From assembly GCA_018702695.1 (NCBI GenBank), contig JABIYR010000072.1:1-61617 (forward strand): a stretch of DNA of 61,617 bases, given 5' to 3'. Positions within the stretch are counted from its first letter, which is position 1; every line of letters starts with the position of its first letter. Source of the DNA: Nitrospina sp. (GTDB lineage Bacteria > Nitrospinota > Nitrospinia > Nitrospinales > VA-1). This document shows positions 24,253-32,167 of this stretch, piece by piece. A program made the position numbers and the translations under genes. A model generated the notes under the pieces. It ran no database searches, was not told the DNA's origin, and saw only the letters and a list, made by a program, of their open reading frames with translations.

Positions 24253-25578
24253 ATGAATGATATCAGTCGAGACAAAATAATTGGTAGTGGTTTTGGTATG
24301 GCGGTGGGTGATGCCATGGGCCGTTCTGCAAAAGGGTTAAAGCCTGCCGCCATTGGTCAGATTTTTGGAGTCATGGATGGCTACAAGGATGTGCGTGCGA
24401 TTTTAGGAAAAGGAATCAAAAATTATCGCATGCAAGGTTTATATGGAGCGCCGACGCAATGTGCTCTGTCGGTCGCAGATGCATTGCTCCACAACAAAAA
24501 ACAATTTTTGCATGAGTCGGAAAAAAACTTTAAGGCGTTGGCGAAGGCAGGGCCTGAAGGTTATTTTGGGGCTTACCGCAACCATTCATCTTGTTTGTGG
24601 CGAGCGGTTGATTTGCTCGATCACTTAGATGAAGAGCGGGTCTCGGAGCAAAACTCTTGCAACGCTTTATTTACTCTCTTGGCAGTGCCGCTGGCTTTGT
24701 TCCAAGGTCGATGGTCAAAAACTCTGGCCCGGCAATGTTTTGAAGCCTGTTTGCAAATGAGCCAAAATCGGTTCGAAGTGGTGGGGACAGTTTTGACCGG
24801 GTTTTTAGTGACCCGGTTTCTGACTTTACAGCCTGAAGACATTGCCTCGACTTCTGGCGAAATTTTGCGGGAAGCAGAAGAAATATGTCGATTGGCTGAG
24901 GAGGAATATTTTCAAAGATTCCCCGACTCAACCGATGGCGGAACAGAGAGTGTTCATGCTTTGAGTGGAGCGATTAAAGGTTCGGCAGATAAGTCCTCTG
25001 ATGCCGAATTTTCAGAATGGCTGTGTGCCCATGCCAGTCGCTTTAGCCAAATGGAAATTCGTCACCCTTCGCAAGGTTTTGTCATGACTTTATTACCGCT
25101 GGCTTTACGTTGTGTGCTCATGCCTCCTGAACCCGGTTTTGCCTCCACTCTCAGTCACTCCTTAAGTCATGGCAGAGAAACAGAAATATTAGGGGCTTTG
25201 GTTGGGGCTTGGGCTGGGGCGTTGTATGGTTTCGAATCCATTCCCAGTGCATGGAAAAGTGGGTTGGTCAATGCTAAGGAGATTCGCTTGCGGGCTGAGG
25301 CTTTATCGGCTCGGCGTTCGAAAAAAGAGCTCAAAAACTTGTTCGATATGGAAGCGGCAATGACTGCCAAGGAGTTTGAGGAAGGCAAGCGTTGTATTAC
25401 CAAGGAAATGAAAAAGTCTTCCGCTCGGGTTCAAATGCAGTCTGCGGATCTTTGGGACGAAGAAGAGTCTTACGCTCCATCGAAAGAAGACCGAGCAGAA
25501 TGGAGAAAATTTCATAAAGAGAAAACAAAATTGAAACGAGATCGTCGAAAAAACATTCCTGTTATTGAAGGTATTTAA
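24253..25578 (+). CDS. ADP-ribosylglycohydrolase-like protein lacking metal ligands
   Basis: A 441-residue protein with the fold signature of the DraG/ARH family: IIGSGFGMAVGDAMGRSAKG at about 6-25 (family GxxxGxAxGDAxG) and ALVGAWAGALYGFESIPSAW near 314-333 (family GAxAGAxYGxxxIPxxW). However, the first metal-binding block, normally YTDDTQ, reads YGAPTQ (64-69). The second acidic block before the C-terminal signature reads GRETE instead of DxDT. Both di-magnesium Asp clusters are therefore missing, and hydrolase activity is unlikely. The C-terminal 90 residues are charged and helical. ATG 24253 is preferred over GTG 24232. Confidence 0.7.
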   Translation: MNDISRDKIIGSGFGMAVGDAMGRSAKGLKPAAIGQIFGVMDGYKDVRAILGKGIKNYRMQGLYGAPTQCALSVADALLHNKKQFLHESEKNFKALAKAGPEGYFGAYRNHSSCLWRAVDLLDHLDEERVSEQNSCNALFTLLAVPLALFQGRWSKTLARQCFEACLQMSQNRFEVVGTVLTGFLVTRFLTLQPEDIASTSGEILREAEEICRLAEEEYFQRFPDSTDGGTESVHALSGAIKGSADKSSDAEFSEWLCAHASRFSQMEIRHPSQGFVMTLLPLALRCVLMPPEPGFASTLSHSLSHGRETEILGALVGAWAGALYGFESIPSAWKSGLVNAKEIRLRAEALSARRSKKELKNLFDMEAAMTAKEFEEGKRCITKEMKKSSARVQMQSADLWDEEESYAPSKEDRAEWRKFHKEKTKLKRDRRKNIPVIEGI

Positions 25579-25685
25579 AAAATATTATCGCACAACCCCC
25601 GATAAAACAAACCGACAGCTCACCTGAACGCATCAATGGTTTCTAACTTGTTGAAAATAATAGTTTAACTTTTAGTGTTAGAGGT

Positions 25686-25691
25686 TATAAT
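25686..25691 (+). promoter_or_regulatory. Consensus -10 box ahead of the secreted repeat protein
   Basis: A perfect TATAAT (25686-25691) lies about 60 bases before the GTG start at 25750, in AT-rich DNA. The matching -35 (TTTAAC, 16 bases upstream) is weak. Confidence 0.35.
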
Positions 25692-25749
25692 GTCAGCATT
25701 CAATGGTAAAATGATGAAAGAAATCGTTTTGTTTTGAAAGGAAATTGGG

Positions 25750-26364
25750 GTGAATACTATGAAGCATGCACTTTTATTTATTTTTTGTCTGATGCAACCT
25801 ATCGGGGCATGGGCTGACGCGCCGGAAGAAAAGCAAGTCGCCGAACCTGAGATGGGGATGCCAGCGGAGATAATTAAAAAGGAAGTAACCAAAATTTCTG
25901 GTTCAAAAGATACGGTGGAAATTCCTGCCGAAGATGAAGCGCCCGAGGGCTTGGTCATAGGAAAAAACCTCAAAGTAGGAATGCTTCTGAGTGAGGCTAT
26001 TAAATTGCTCGGCATCCCCGCAAGCTTCGACGTCAAACGTGGAAAAGAATCGCAACTTGATAGCATTTCTATCGATTACCCAAGTCAGGGAATCGTTCTG
26101 CATTCTCTGAATGGCAAAAAGAAAGTGGAAGCTTTGGAAGTTTTGTCGGAGTTCAAGGGGAGATTTGCCGAAGGGATTAAAATGGGAGAAAATTTCTCTG
26201 TGCTCATTGATAGATACGGTATGCCCCAATCGATGAACGCCAGTCTGGCGAAATACCCTGAAAAAGGGATGTATTTTTCACTCAAAGATAATATGCTGGT
26301 CGGGGTACATATTTTTGCCAAGAACAGCAAGATCCTCAGCCATCAACTCTACAAAAGTCACTAG
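25750..26364 (+). CDS. Secreted protein with two BamE/SmpA-like repeats, function unknown
   Basis: A 204-residue exported protein with a signal peptide (about 1-24, ending WADA), a short acidic linker, then two related units. Unit 1 is near 77-140 (LKVGMLLSEAIKLLGIPASF). Unit 2 is near 140-204 (IKMGENFSVLIDRYGMPQSM). Each has the K-x-G-M/E...G-x-P-x-S pattern followed by strands (YPSQGIVLHSL / YPEKGMYFSL), reminiscent of BamE/SmpA or copper-amine-oxidase-N-like folds. The GTG start at 25750 is favoured because AAAGGA lies eight bases ahead; ATG at 25759 is the alternative. No cysteine, so not a lipoprotein. Function unknown. Confidence 0.72.
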   Translation: MNTMKHALLFIFCLMQPIGAWADAPEEKQVAEPEMGMPAEIIKKEVTKISGSKDTVEIPAEDEAPEGLVIGKNLKVGMLLSEAIKLLGIPASFDVKRGKESQLDSISIDYPSQGIVLHSLNGKKKVEALEVLSEFKGRFAEGIKMGENFSVLIDRYGMPQSMNASLAKYPEKGMYFSLKDNMLVGVHIFAKNSKILSHQLYKSH

Positions 26365-26463
26365 CTGACTTACCACCCTCTTTTTAATTGCGGCGACCGC
26401 CGAAAATAAAACCCTGAATCAATAACGTTATCCGTGAGCCTTTGGTGGGAGAGATCTACCTTG

Positions 26464-27669
26464 TTAGAGCGCGAGGGCAAAAATCGCCGCACGCGCCAAT
26501 TCAAATTGAGAAGTATCGGAGCTGTCTTTTGGGTGACTGGCTTTTTCCAACAAGAGAGCGTGAAGCAGAGGTTGTTCCGGTGGTGTGTTTTCTAGAAGTT
26601 GTCGGGCTTTGTCTGCCAGTCCATGTTCGAGGTAGAGCGTGGAGAGCAATAGCGCGAGCAGGGGCCGCTGTTCTGTTTTTTCTAAAGACTGTTCATAGGT
26701 GAGCAATAGCTCTTGATAGTTTTCAGATTCCCTGAGAGCTACTTGTGACCGAACTAGGCAAGACAGATGGCTTGTTTTTTGAAACCCGGTTTGCCAAGTT
26801 TTCAAAGCCCGTTTTTGTTTTCCAGATTCCTGATAGGCATCGCCCAGTGCTAAGTAGGCAGGCAGACATGTTTCGCTGGTGCGTAGTGCTTGTTTGAATT
26901 CGGAAATGGCAGAATCCTGACTTTTTTCTGTTAAATATTTTTTGCCGAGTTCGAAAAGAAATTGTCCTAGGTTACTCTGTTCTTTTTTCCACTGTGCGTG
27001 GTTATCACGCAAAAGAGGCAAAACTCGCTTCTGCAAGGTGCAAACTTTTTTCCAGTCGTTTTGTTCTGCATAAATATTTCGCAGTCGCAATAAAAGGCCA
27101 GCGGTCTCAGGGTTCATGCGTTGTGCTTGTTGAAGAAGATTGATTTCTTCATCGTGGCGGTTGGTTCTGGCATAAGAGTCTGCCAAGTTATAAAGCACAT
27201 GCATGTTTTGTGGCTCCAGTGCGAGAGCTTGCTTATGATAAACTTCAGCCTGTTCGGGTTTATCGGTGGCATCCAGAATTTTGCCTGACAGAGAGAGTGC
27301 GCCAACATGTTCTGGGTTTGTCTCGAGAATCTTTTCGATAATGCTTTGAGCTTTATGAGTCGCTCCGCAAATAAAAAGATTCTCTGCCTTTTTAAAAACA
27401 GCTTCTACCCGGTGATTCTTCTTCAGGATGCGCTTATTTTTAAAACCAGTTTTCCAACGGCCCCAAGCATTTTTAAAATTAAAAGTCCAAAAAAGAAAAA
27501 CGGTGAGAACAACGCCCAAAAGGATCGACCCCAGCAAAAAAATTACGGTGGGTAATTTCAGCGTATGCTGCTGTGTGATATGAATGACAGAGTCGTGTGG
27601 GTTTAAAAACGCCGTGTAAATGGAGAGCAGTGCAAAAATCAGAAAGACAATGATTTGCTTCAGGGACAC
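26464..27669 (-). CDS. LapA-like membrane domain fused to LapB-like TPR protein
   Basis: A 401-residue inner-membrane protein. Residues 1-70 contain two membrane helices (about 5-22 and 42-65) in the arrangement of LapA (DUF1049), including the FLNPHDSVIHIT segment between them. The rest consists of tetratricopeptide repeats (about 88-390; for example NPEHVGALSLSGKILDATDKPEQAEVYHKQAL). In Escherichia coli lapA and lapB are separate neighbouring genes whose products control LpxC turnover and LPS level. LapB ends in a rubredoxin-like Cys4 domain, and no cysteine pairs are present at the end of this protein. A fusion of the two is my reading; a generic TPR membrane protein is the alternative. 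Confidence 0.7.
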   Translation of the reverse strand: MSLKQIIVFLIFALLSIYTAFLNPHDSVIHITQQHTLKLPTVIFLLGSILLGVVLTVFLFWTFNFKNAWGRWKTGFKNKRILKKNHRVEAVFKKAENLFICGATHKAQSIIEKILETNPEHVGALSLSGKILDATDKPEQAEVYHKQALALEPQNMHVLYNLADSYARTNRHDEEINLLQQAQRMNPETAGLLLRLRNIYAEQNDWKKVCTLQKRVLPLLRDNHAQWKKEQSNLGQFLFELGKKYLTEKSQDSAISEFKQALRTSETCLPAYLALGDAYQESGKQKRALKTWQTGFQKTSHLSCLVRSQVALRESENYQELLLTYEQSLEKTEQRPLLALLLSTLYLEHGLADKARQLLENTPPEQPLLHALLLEKASHPKDSSDTSQFELARAAIFALAL

Positions 27670-27671
27670 GA

Positions 27672-28064
27672 CTAGTTCTCCTCGAAAGAATCTGGCTCGG
27701 TGACGCTGGTGGCTTTAGGGTTCTTTTCCATTTCTTCCAGGCATTGGGTACAGAATTCTGTGTAGGGAACTATTTTGAGACGGGCCTCGGGAATAGTCTC
27801 TTCACATTGTGCGCAAACACCATATTCTCCGTCGTCCATTTTTTTTATTGCCAGTTCAACCTGCTTCAACTTTTTCCACTCTTGTTCGCCAAGTTCTCCT
27901 TCTAGTTGGCGATTATAGGTGCGTGCGGCATCATCGCTGATATCGGCGATTTGTCCGGTTTCACTTTCTTTCATAAACTGGTTTGATTTTTCTACCTCTC
28001 CCAGCAATTCGGATCGCACCGATTCTAGCTGAGTACGAAATTGAGCTATTTTGTTTTTGTTCAT
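27672..28064 (-). CDS. DksA/TraR-type zinc-finger protein
   Basis: A 130-residue protein with an N-terminal coiled coil (KIAQFRTQLESVRSELLGEVEK...) and a C-terminal Cys4 zinc finger, CAQCEETIPEARLKIVPYTEFCTQC (cysteines of CxxC...CxxC). DksA proteins enter the RNA polymerase secondary channel and modulate rRNA and stringent-response promoters. The coiled-coil tip here has SDDAARTYNR rather than the classical DxxDxA of E. coli DksA, and the length is shorter than the 151-residue E. coli protein, so I do not assign dksA itself. Its stop lies two bases from the start of the LapAB-like gene. Confidence 0.85.
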   Translation of the reverse strand: MNKNKIAQFRTQLESVRSELLGEVEKSNQFMKESETGQIADISDDAARTYNRQLEGELGEQEWKKLKQVELAIKKMDDGEYGVCAQCEETIPEARLKIVPYTEFCTQCLEEMEKNPKATSVTEPDSFEEN

Positions 28065-28093
28065 TTAATTTTGTTTAAGGTAATAGGGTTTTT

Positions 28094-28447
28094 TTATTGG
28101 CCGACTGCCTTGATAACAGGAACATCACCCCATAGACGTTCAAGGTCGTAGTGAAGGCGGGCGTCTTTATGGAACACGTGCACGATTAAATCTCCGAGAT
28201 CTATCACCACCCAGACACCGCCTGAGTAACCCTCGATATCAAAAGCTTTGTTACGGGTTTTATGACATTTGTCCAAAATGGCATCGGTAATAGATTGAAC
28301 ATGAACCTTGGAGTTGCCGCTACAAATCATAAAATAATCGGTGAGGTCTGAGCGATTGCGAAGGTCCAAAATTAAAATATCAAAAGCCTTTTTTTCTGTA
28401 GCGGCATCAACAGCTAACTGTTGAAGATCGCTTAATTGATCATTCAT
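28094..28447 (-). CDS. rsfS: Ribosome silencing factor RsfS
   Basis: A 117-residue protein of the Iojap/RsfS family. It binds ribosomal protein L14 and blocks 30S-50S joining under starvation. Family motifs are DILILDLRNRSDLTDYFMICSGNSKVHVQSI and GYSGGVWVVIDLGDLIVHVFHKDARLHYDLERLWGD. It follows nadD without a gap (nadD stop at 28448, rsfS start at 28447), the very common nadD-rsfS pairing. Confidence 0.96.
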   Translation of the reverse strand: MNDQLSDLQQLAVDAATEKKAFDILILDLRNRSDLTDYFMICSGNSKVHVQSITDAILDKCHKTRNKAFDIEGYSGGVWVVIDLGDLIVHVFHKDARLHYDLERLWGDVPVIKAVGQ

Positions 28448-29140
28448 TTAAATCTCTATTGGAGGGGACTCAGTCCGGTATAATCGATTTTTCATAATAT
28501 AATGATCAACCGCAGGGGGCAACAAATTTTTAATTTCTTTTCCGGTTTGCACTTTGCCGCGGATTATTTTCGAAGAAATATCCTGAGGTGGAATTTGAAA
28601 TAAGCGGATGCTTTTACCGATTGCCGGGTTCAAAGTGATCCACTGCGAGGGGCTATTTATTTCGCGTTGATCTTTGTTTAGTGCAAGTGTCTGGCAAAGT
28701 TTATCGGGAACTTCTAAGTTTATACCCGGTCTTGTGCTAACCAGTAGATGGCAACATTTGAATATTTCTGCATAATTTTTCCAAGTATCTATCATTAAGA
28801 AGGCATCCGCACCCAAGATCAGATAAAGCTCCCAATCAGGGTGTTGGATTTTTAATTGGGATATCGTGTCGATGGTATAAGAAATGCCACTTCTATTAAT
28901 TTCTAGCAATTCAAGAGGGAAATTAGATTTGTCTTTCAAAGCGAGTCGAAGCATGGCTATTCGATGCATTGAAGCCGTGGGTGGGGATTGAATTTTGTGC
29001 GGGGATTGATTGGCAGGAATGAATAACACCTTGTCTAAGTCAAAGGCTTGAATTGCTTTTTCTGCAAGACCCAGATGTCCGTTATGAACGGGGTCAAAGG
29101 TTCCTCCCAGCAAGCCTATCTGTTTGGGTCGATTGTTCAT
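28448..29140 (-). CDS. nadD: Nicotinate-nucleotide adenylyltransferase
   Basis: A 230-residue enzyme that converts nicotinate mononucleotide plus ATP to deamido-NAD. It has the nucleotidyltransferase motif IGLLGGTFDPVHNGHLGLAEKA near the N-terminus, FIPANQSPHK, the LILGADAFLMIDTWKNY block and the C-terminal ISSKIIRGKV (ISSTxIR). It works with NadB, which is also encoded in this window at 33442. First gene of a minus-strand operon nadD-rsfS-dksA-like-lapAB-like, divergent from pilA. Confidence 0.95.
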   Translation of the reverse strand: MNNRPKQIGLLGGTFDPVHNGHLGLAEKAIQAFDLDKVLFIPANQSPHKIQSPPTASMHRIAMLRLALKDKSNFPLELLEINRSGISYTIDTISQLKIQHPDWELYLILGADAFLMIDTWKNYAEIFKCCHLLVSTRPGINLEVPDKLCQTLALNKDQREINSPSQWITLNPAIGKSIRLFQIPPQDISSKIIRGKVQTGKEIKNLLPPAVDHYIMKNRLYRTESPPIEI

Positions 29141-29449
29141 GTAACAAATCGTTCCACAAACCCCTACTTATCGCAAGAAAAATTAGATTATAAAAACAGC
29201 ATTGCCATTGAATGCAAGGGAGTGACAATTTTTGCGAACTAAACTGACGAAAATTGTCAGTTTAGTGGTGGATATCCGTATTTAAATATCTTCCTGAGAA
29301 AGAAAATTCTATAACACATTATAAAAAAAGGGTTTATAGTAAATAATGCGAAAATCTATTAAGAAGGCATAAGTTTTGCATTTTAATCGACAAGTCAAAA
29401 TAGTAAATCCCAAGTTCATTTTTGTTAACTATAATTATAGGAGTGAGTA
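29141..29449 (+). other. 309-base regulatory region between nadD and pilA
   Basis: No gene is visible. It holds a perfect 11-bp hairpin, ACTAAACTGAC (29238-29248) with GTCAGTTTAGT (29256-29266). A competing 9-bp pairing joins GACAATTTT (29224-29232) to AAAATTGTC (29250-29258), so the two structures are mutually exclusive. The sigma-54 site at 29365 lies about 100 bases downstream, which is the usual distance for an activator-binding site. Confidence 0.55.
29365..29380 (+). promoter_or_regulatory. Sigma-54 (RpoN) promoter of pilA
   Basis: AGGCATAAGTTTTGCA has GG (29366-29367) and GC (29378-29379) at the required 10-base spacing and GGCA...TTGCA matching the consensus. Transcription would start near 29391 and give a leader of about 60 bases with ATAGGAGTGAGTA ahead of the start codon. 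pilA genes of many bacteria are RpoN and PilR dependent. No pilS or pilR is in the window. Confidence 0.62.
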
Positions 29450-29830
29450 ATGTTATCTAAGTTCAAGATGGCTAGAGGAGAAAAGGGTTTTACCCTTATT
29501 GAGTTACTGATCGTTATTGCAATCATCGGTATTTTGGCGGCTATCGCGATTCCTCAGTTCAGTGCTTACAAGAACCGAGCTTACCAGTCGGATTCTAAAG
29601 CCAACCTGCATAACTTGTTCTTGGCTTGTAAAGCCTATTGGGCAGATGAAGGTGGCACGTCCGATTGCGCTGTTGCAGCTGTTACTGGTGGTACTTATGG
29701 TTATGCTCAGTCAACAGATGTCACGGTTGCTATCACCACGGCTCCTGAGACTACTTTTGTGGCGACAGCAATAAACACCAAAGAAAACACAACCTTTTCG
29801 ATCTCTTCAGACGGCGCGATTACACCGTAG
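29450..29830 (+). CDS. pilA: Type IV major pilin PilA
   Basis: A 126-residue type IVa prepilin. The leader is MLSKFKMARGEKG, and the mature part starts FTLIELLIVIAIIGILAAIAIPQFSAYKNRAY, an almost canonical N-methylated helix with glutamate at +5. The C-terminal globular part is small, with two cysteines (LACKAY and TSDCAV) that are close together in sequence and may pair, and many threonines and serines (about 70-126) that could be O-glycosylated. It has a strong ribosome site (AGGAG, about seven bases before ATG), its own sigma-54 promoter and a terminator, so it is probably a monocistronic high-level gene. Confidence 0.95.
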   Translation: MLSKFKMARGEKGFTLIELLIVIAIIGILAAIAIPQFSAYKNRAYQSDSKANLHNLFLACKAYWADEGGTSDCAVAAVTGGTYGYAQSTDVTVAITTAPETTFVATAINTKENTTFSISSDGAITP

Positions 29831-29851
29831 TTGAGCTTTTTGTTGATGCAG

Positions 29852-29898
29852 TTTCCCCATTCCTCGTCTGTTAGGCGGGGCGTGGGGAGTTTTCTTTT
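29852..29898 (+). terminator. Rho-independent terminator of pilA
   Basis: TTCCCCA (from 29853) pairs with TGGGGAG (ending 29889), with further internal G/C pairing in the loop, followed by TTTTCTTTT at 29890-29898. It separates pilA from the mannosyltransferase-like gene, although partial read-through would connect them. Confidence 0.7.
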
Positions 29899-29916
29899 AA
29901 CGGTCCAATCCGCTTT

Positions 29917-32156
29917 ATGACAGCCCTTCCTTTAAAGACTCGAATCTTTTTTTTTTAATTCTGCTCCCTGCTGTTGTTTATCTTGGCACGCTTGCACCGA
30001 CCCTTGATTATCGAGATTCACCGGAATTCATCGACACGGCTTTTTCTTTAGGAATCAGTCACCCTGCGGGTTTCCCCACCTATAACTTATTGGCCAAGAC
30101 CATTACTTTTCTTCCCTTGGGTTCGATGGCTTTCAAGGTCAACCTATTTTCGATGGTTTTTGCTTGCCTGACTCTGATTTTTCTGTACCTCACGACTCAG
30201 CTGTTTCTTGAAATAGTGTTTGGGCCGGGGCAAGATCGAATCATTGTGGGGGTTTTTCCTGTTTTATTTTTGGCATTCAGCGAACCATTTTGGTATCACG
30301 CGTTGATTGCGGAAGTTTATAGCCTGCATTCATTTTTTACCTGTCTGATTATTTATCACCTCTTGCAATGGAGAGTGAAAGCGGATATTCGTTATCTATT
30401 TTCAGCCGCTTTTTTTTATGGCTTGAGCGCGGGAAACCATGCAACCGTTGTTTTCTATCTGCCAGCGATATTATTATTATTTTTGGCATGGCAGAAAAAA
30501 GCACGTTTTAAAAATATTGTCATTTCCAGCTTAATTTTTATTATCGGTTTTTCGGTCTATTTGTATTTACCCGTTCGCTCTTTAGCAGAACCGACGATTG
30601 ATTGGGGAAACCCGGAAACGGTGCAGGGTTTTTTATACCATGTCACCGACCGACAACATGCAAACACCCATTTTGATCAATTATCGGGGGCACCACCCGG
30701 CACACTTGATGAAGTCGCTATAGGTTTGAGTGGGTTGGGAGGCAAAGCCCTGCATGTTCTAAATATGTTGGTGCAGGATCTGAATCAGCAACTCACAGCG
30801 ATCATTGTTGTGGGTTTTCTTTTCGGGGGAATATTGTGTTTTAAGGCAAATCGCCCGTTATATTTCTTCTTTTTCTTGATTGTCGCGATGAACGCCGCAT
30901 TTTTTGTGGGGTGGAGAAAAGAAAGTTATTTTCCTTCCCATATTGTAGCTTGTATGTGGACTTCCGCTTTTTTAGCTTGGCTTTTCCAGCAAAAAGGGTT
31001 GAGGCCGTCAACGGCTTTAAAACAGGGGCCGCTGGTAAAAGGCAAACTTTCAGTTCAGCCCAACGGGCAGACCTTGGTTATTTTGGTTCTGGTGGGGTGC
31101 GTACTGTGGCAGATCTCTTCGAACTATAACAAGGTGGATCGTTCGGGCAACTATTTTGCCGAGTCTTTATTAAAGCGAATGGTGCTCTCTCTGGATAATG
31201 ACAGTATTTTTGTTGCGGGGATTTCGTGGTTCAATGTCGCCTACCATCAGGATGTAATGCGGTTGAGAGATGATGTCACGTTTGTGAAAGCTTGGGATTT
31301 TTTGGATGTCTACCCTCCTTCCGTTTTGACTTCGAGAAAATATCCAGACCTGAAACTGCCGACGCCAGAGAAATTTCGCTTTGGATCCAGAGAAGAGTCT
31401 TATATGTATCTGCTAGATTTTTTTAATAAAAATGCAGCGCAACACCCGGTCTTAATCGAACAAAATATTTCACTGTTGCAGGAATTTCCTTTAGCAGAAA
31501 AACTGGCTCCGCACAATAATCTGTTATTGCGCTATTTGCCCCAGCCAGACCTCACTGCCAGCGATATTTCGCAAGGGTTTGCTGAATTCAAGCAGTGGAT
31601 GGAAGAAGAATTGAGTCTACCGGGAATTCAACATGACCCAACATGGATCCGAAAGATAACCTTTTATATTCCTTCTTTTGCCGCATATTTCCATTCTGCA
31701 GGTTATTATAAAGAGGAAAGAGATGCTCTGCGATTAATGAAAGAATTTCTCGGGCAGGGCGGGGTCGCTTGGGATTTTAAGATGGTGGACAACTATATTC
31801 TTAGTAATGAGTTGGATAGGGCGCGTCAGCAATGGAAAGGCATGAAGCAAAAATTTCCCAATCATTATGAGACCCATTTGGCGGCAGGGATTTTATTGAG
31901 TCAGGAAGGAAAAGAGAAGGAAGGCCTGAATGCATTGAACAGAGCTTCTGATAAAAAACAGAAAGCATTTCGTCCTTATTTTGAATCTGCGAAAACCAGA
32001 ATAGTGTTGAAAGACTTTGAAAATGCTAAAAGAGACTTGGGGCAGGCCCGAGCCCGAATCACCTCACTCGAAGAACTCAAGCAAGTACAATATATTTGTA
32101 GTATTGAGCGTTTTATAAGTGGCTCTGAAATATGCAAAACAGATGGAACTCTTTAA
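29917..32156 (+). CDS. TMEM260/DUF2723-type membrane mannosyltransferase, frame broken at a T10 tract
   Basis: A polytopic membrane protein of about 745 residues if read from ATG 29917. The N-terminal signature for DUF2723 (DSPEFIDTAF, then HPAGFPTYNLLAK) is encoded at about 30010-30104. The family includes human TMEM260, a protein O-mannosyltransferase. From ATG 29917 the frame reads MTALPLKTRIFFF and stops at TAA 29956-29958, because the run at 29947-29956 has ten Ts. Eleven would continue into the conserved sequence. The frame that encodes the body has no ATG, GTG or TTG before TTG 30090, which is inside the conserved region. About 11 membrane helices follow (to about residue 330), then a soluble TPR-like tail. 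Either a frameshift error, phase variation or slippage expression. Confidence 0.72.
29947..29956 (+). repeat. T10 homopolymer inside the mannosyltransferase gene
   Basis: Ten consecutive Ts lie within codons 11-14 counted from ATG 29917. A change of plus one or minus two bases opens the full frame. Homopolymers of this length are classic slipped-strand mispairing sites, and also classic sites of sequencing and transcriptional slippage. Confidence 0.85.
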
Positions 32157-32167
32157 GGTGTCCTTAA

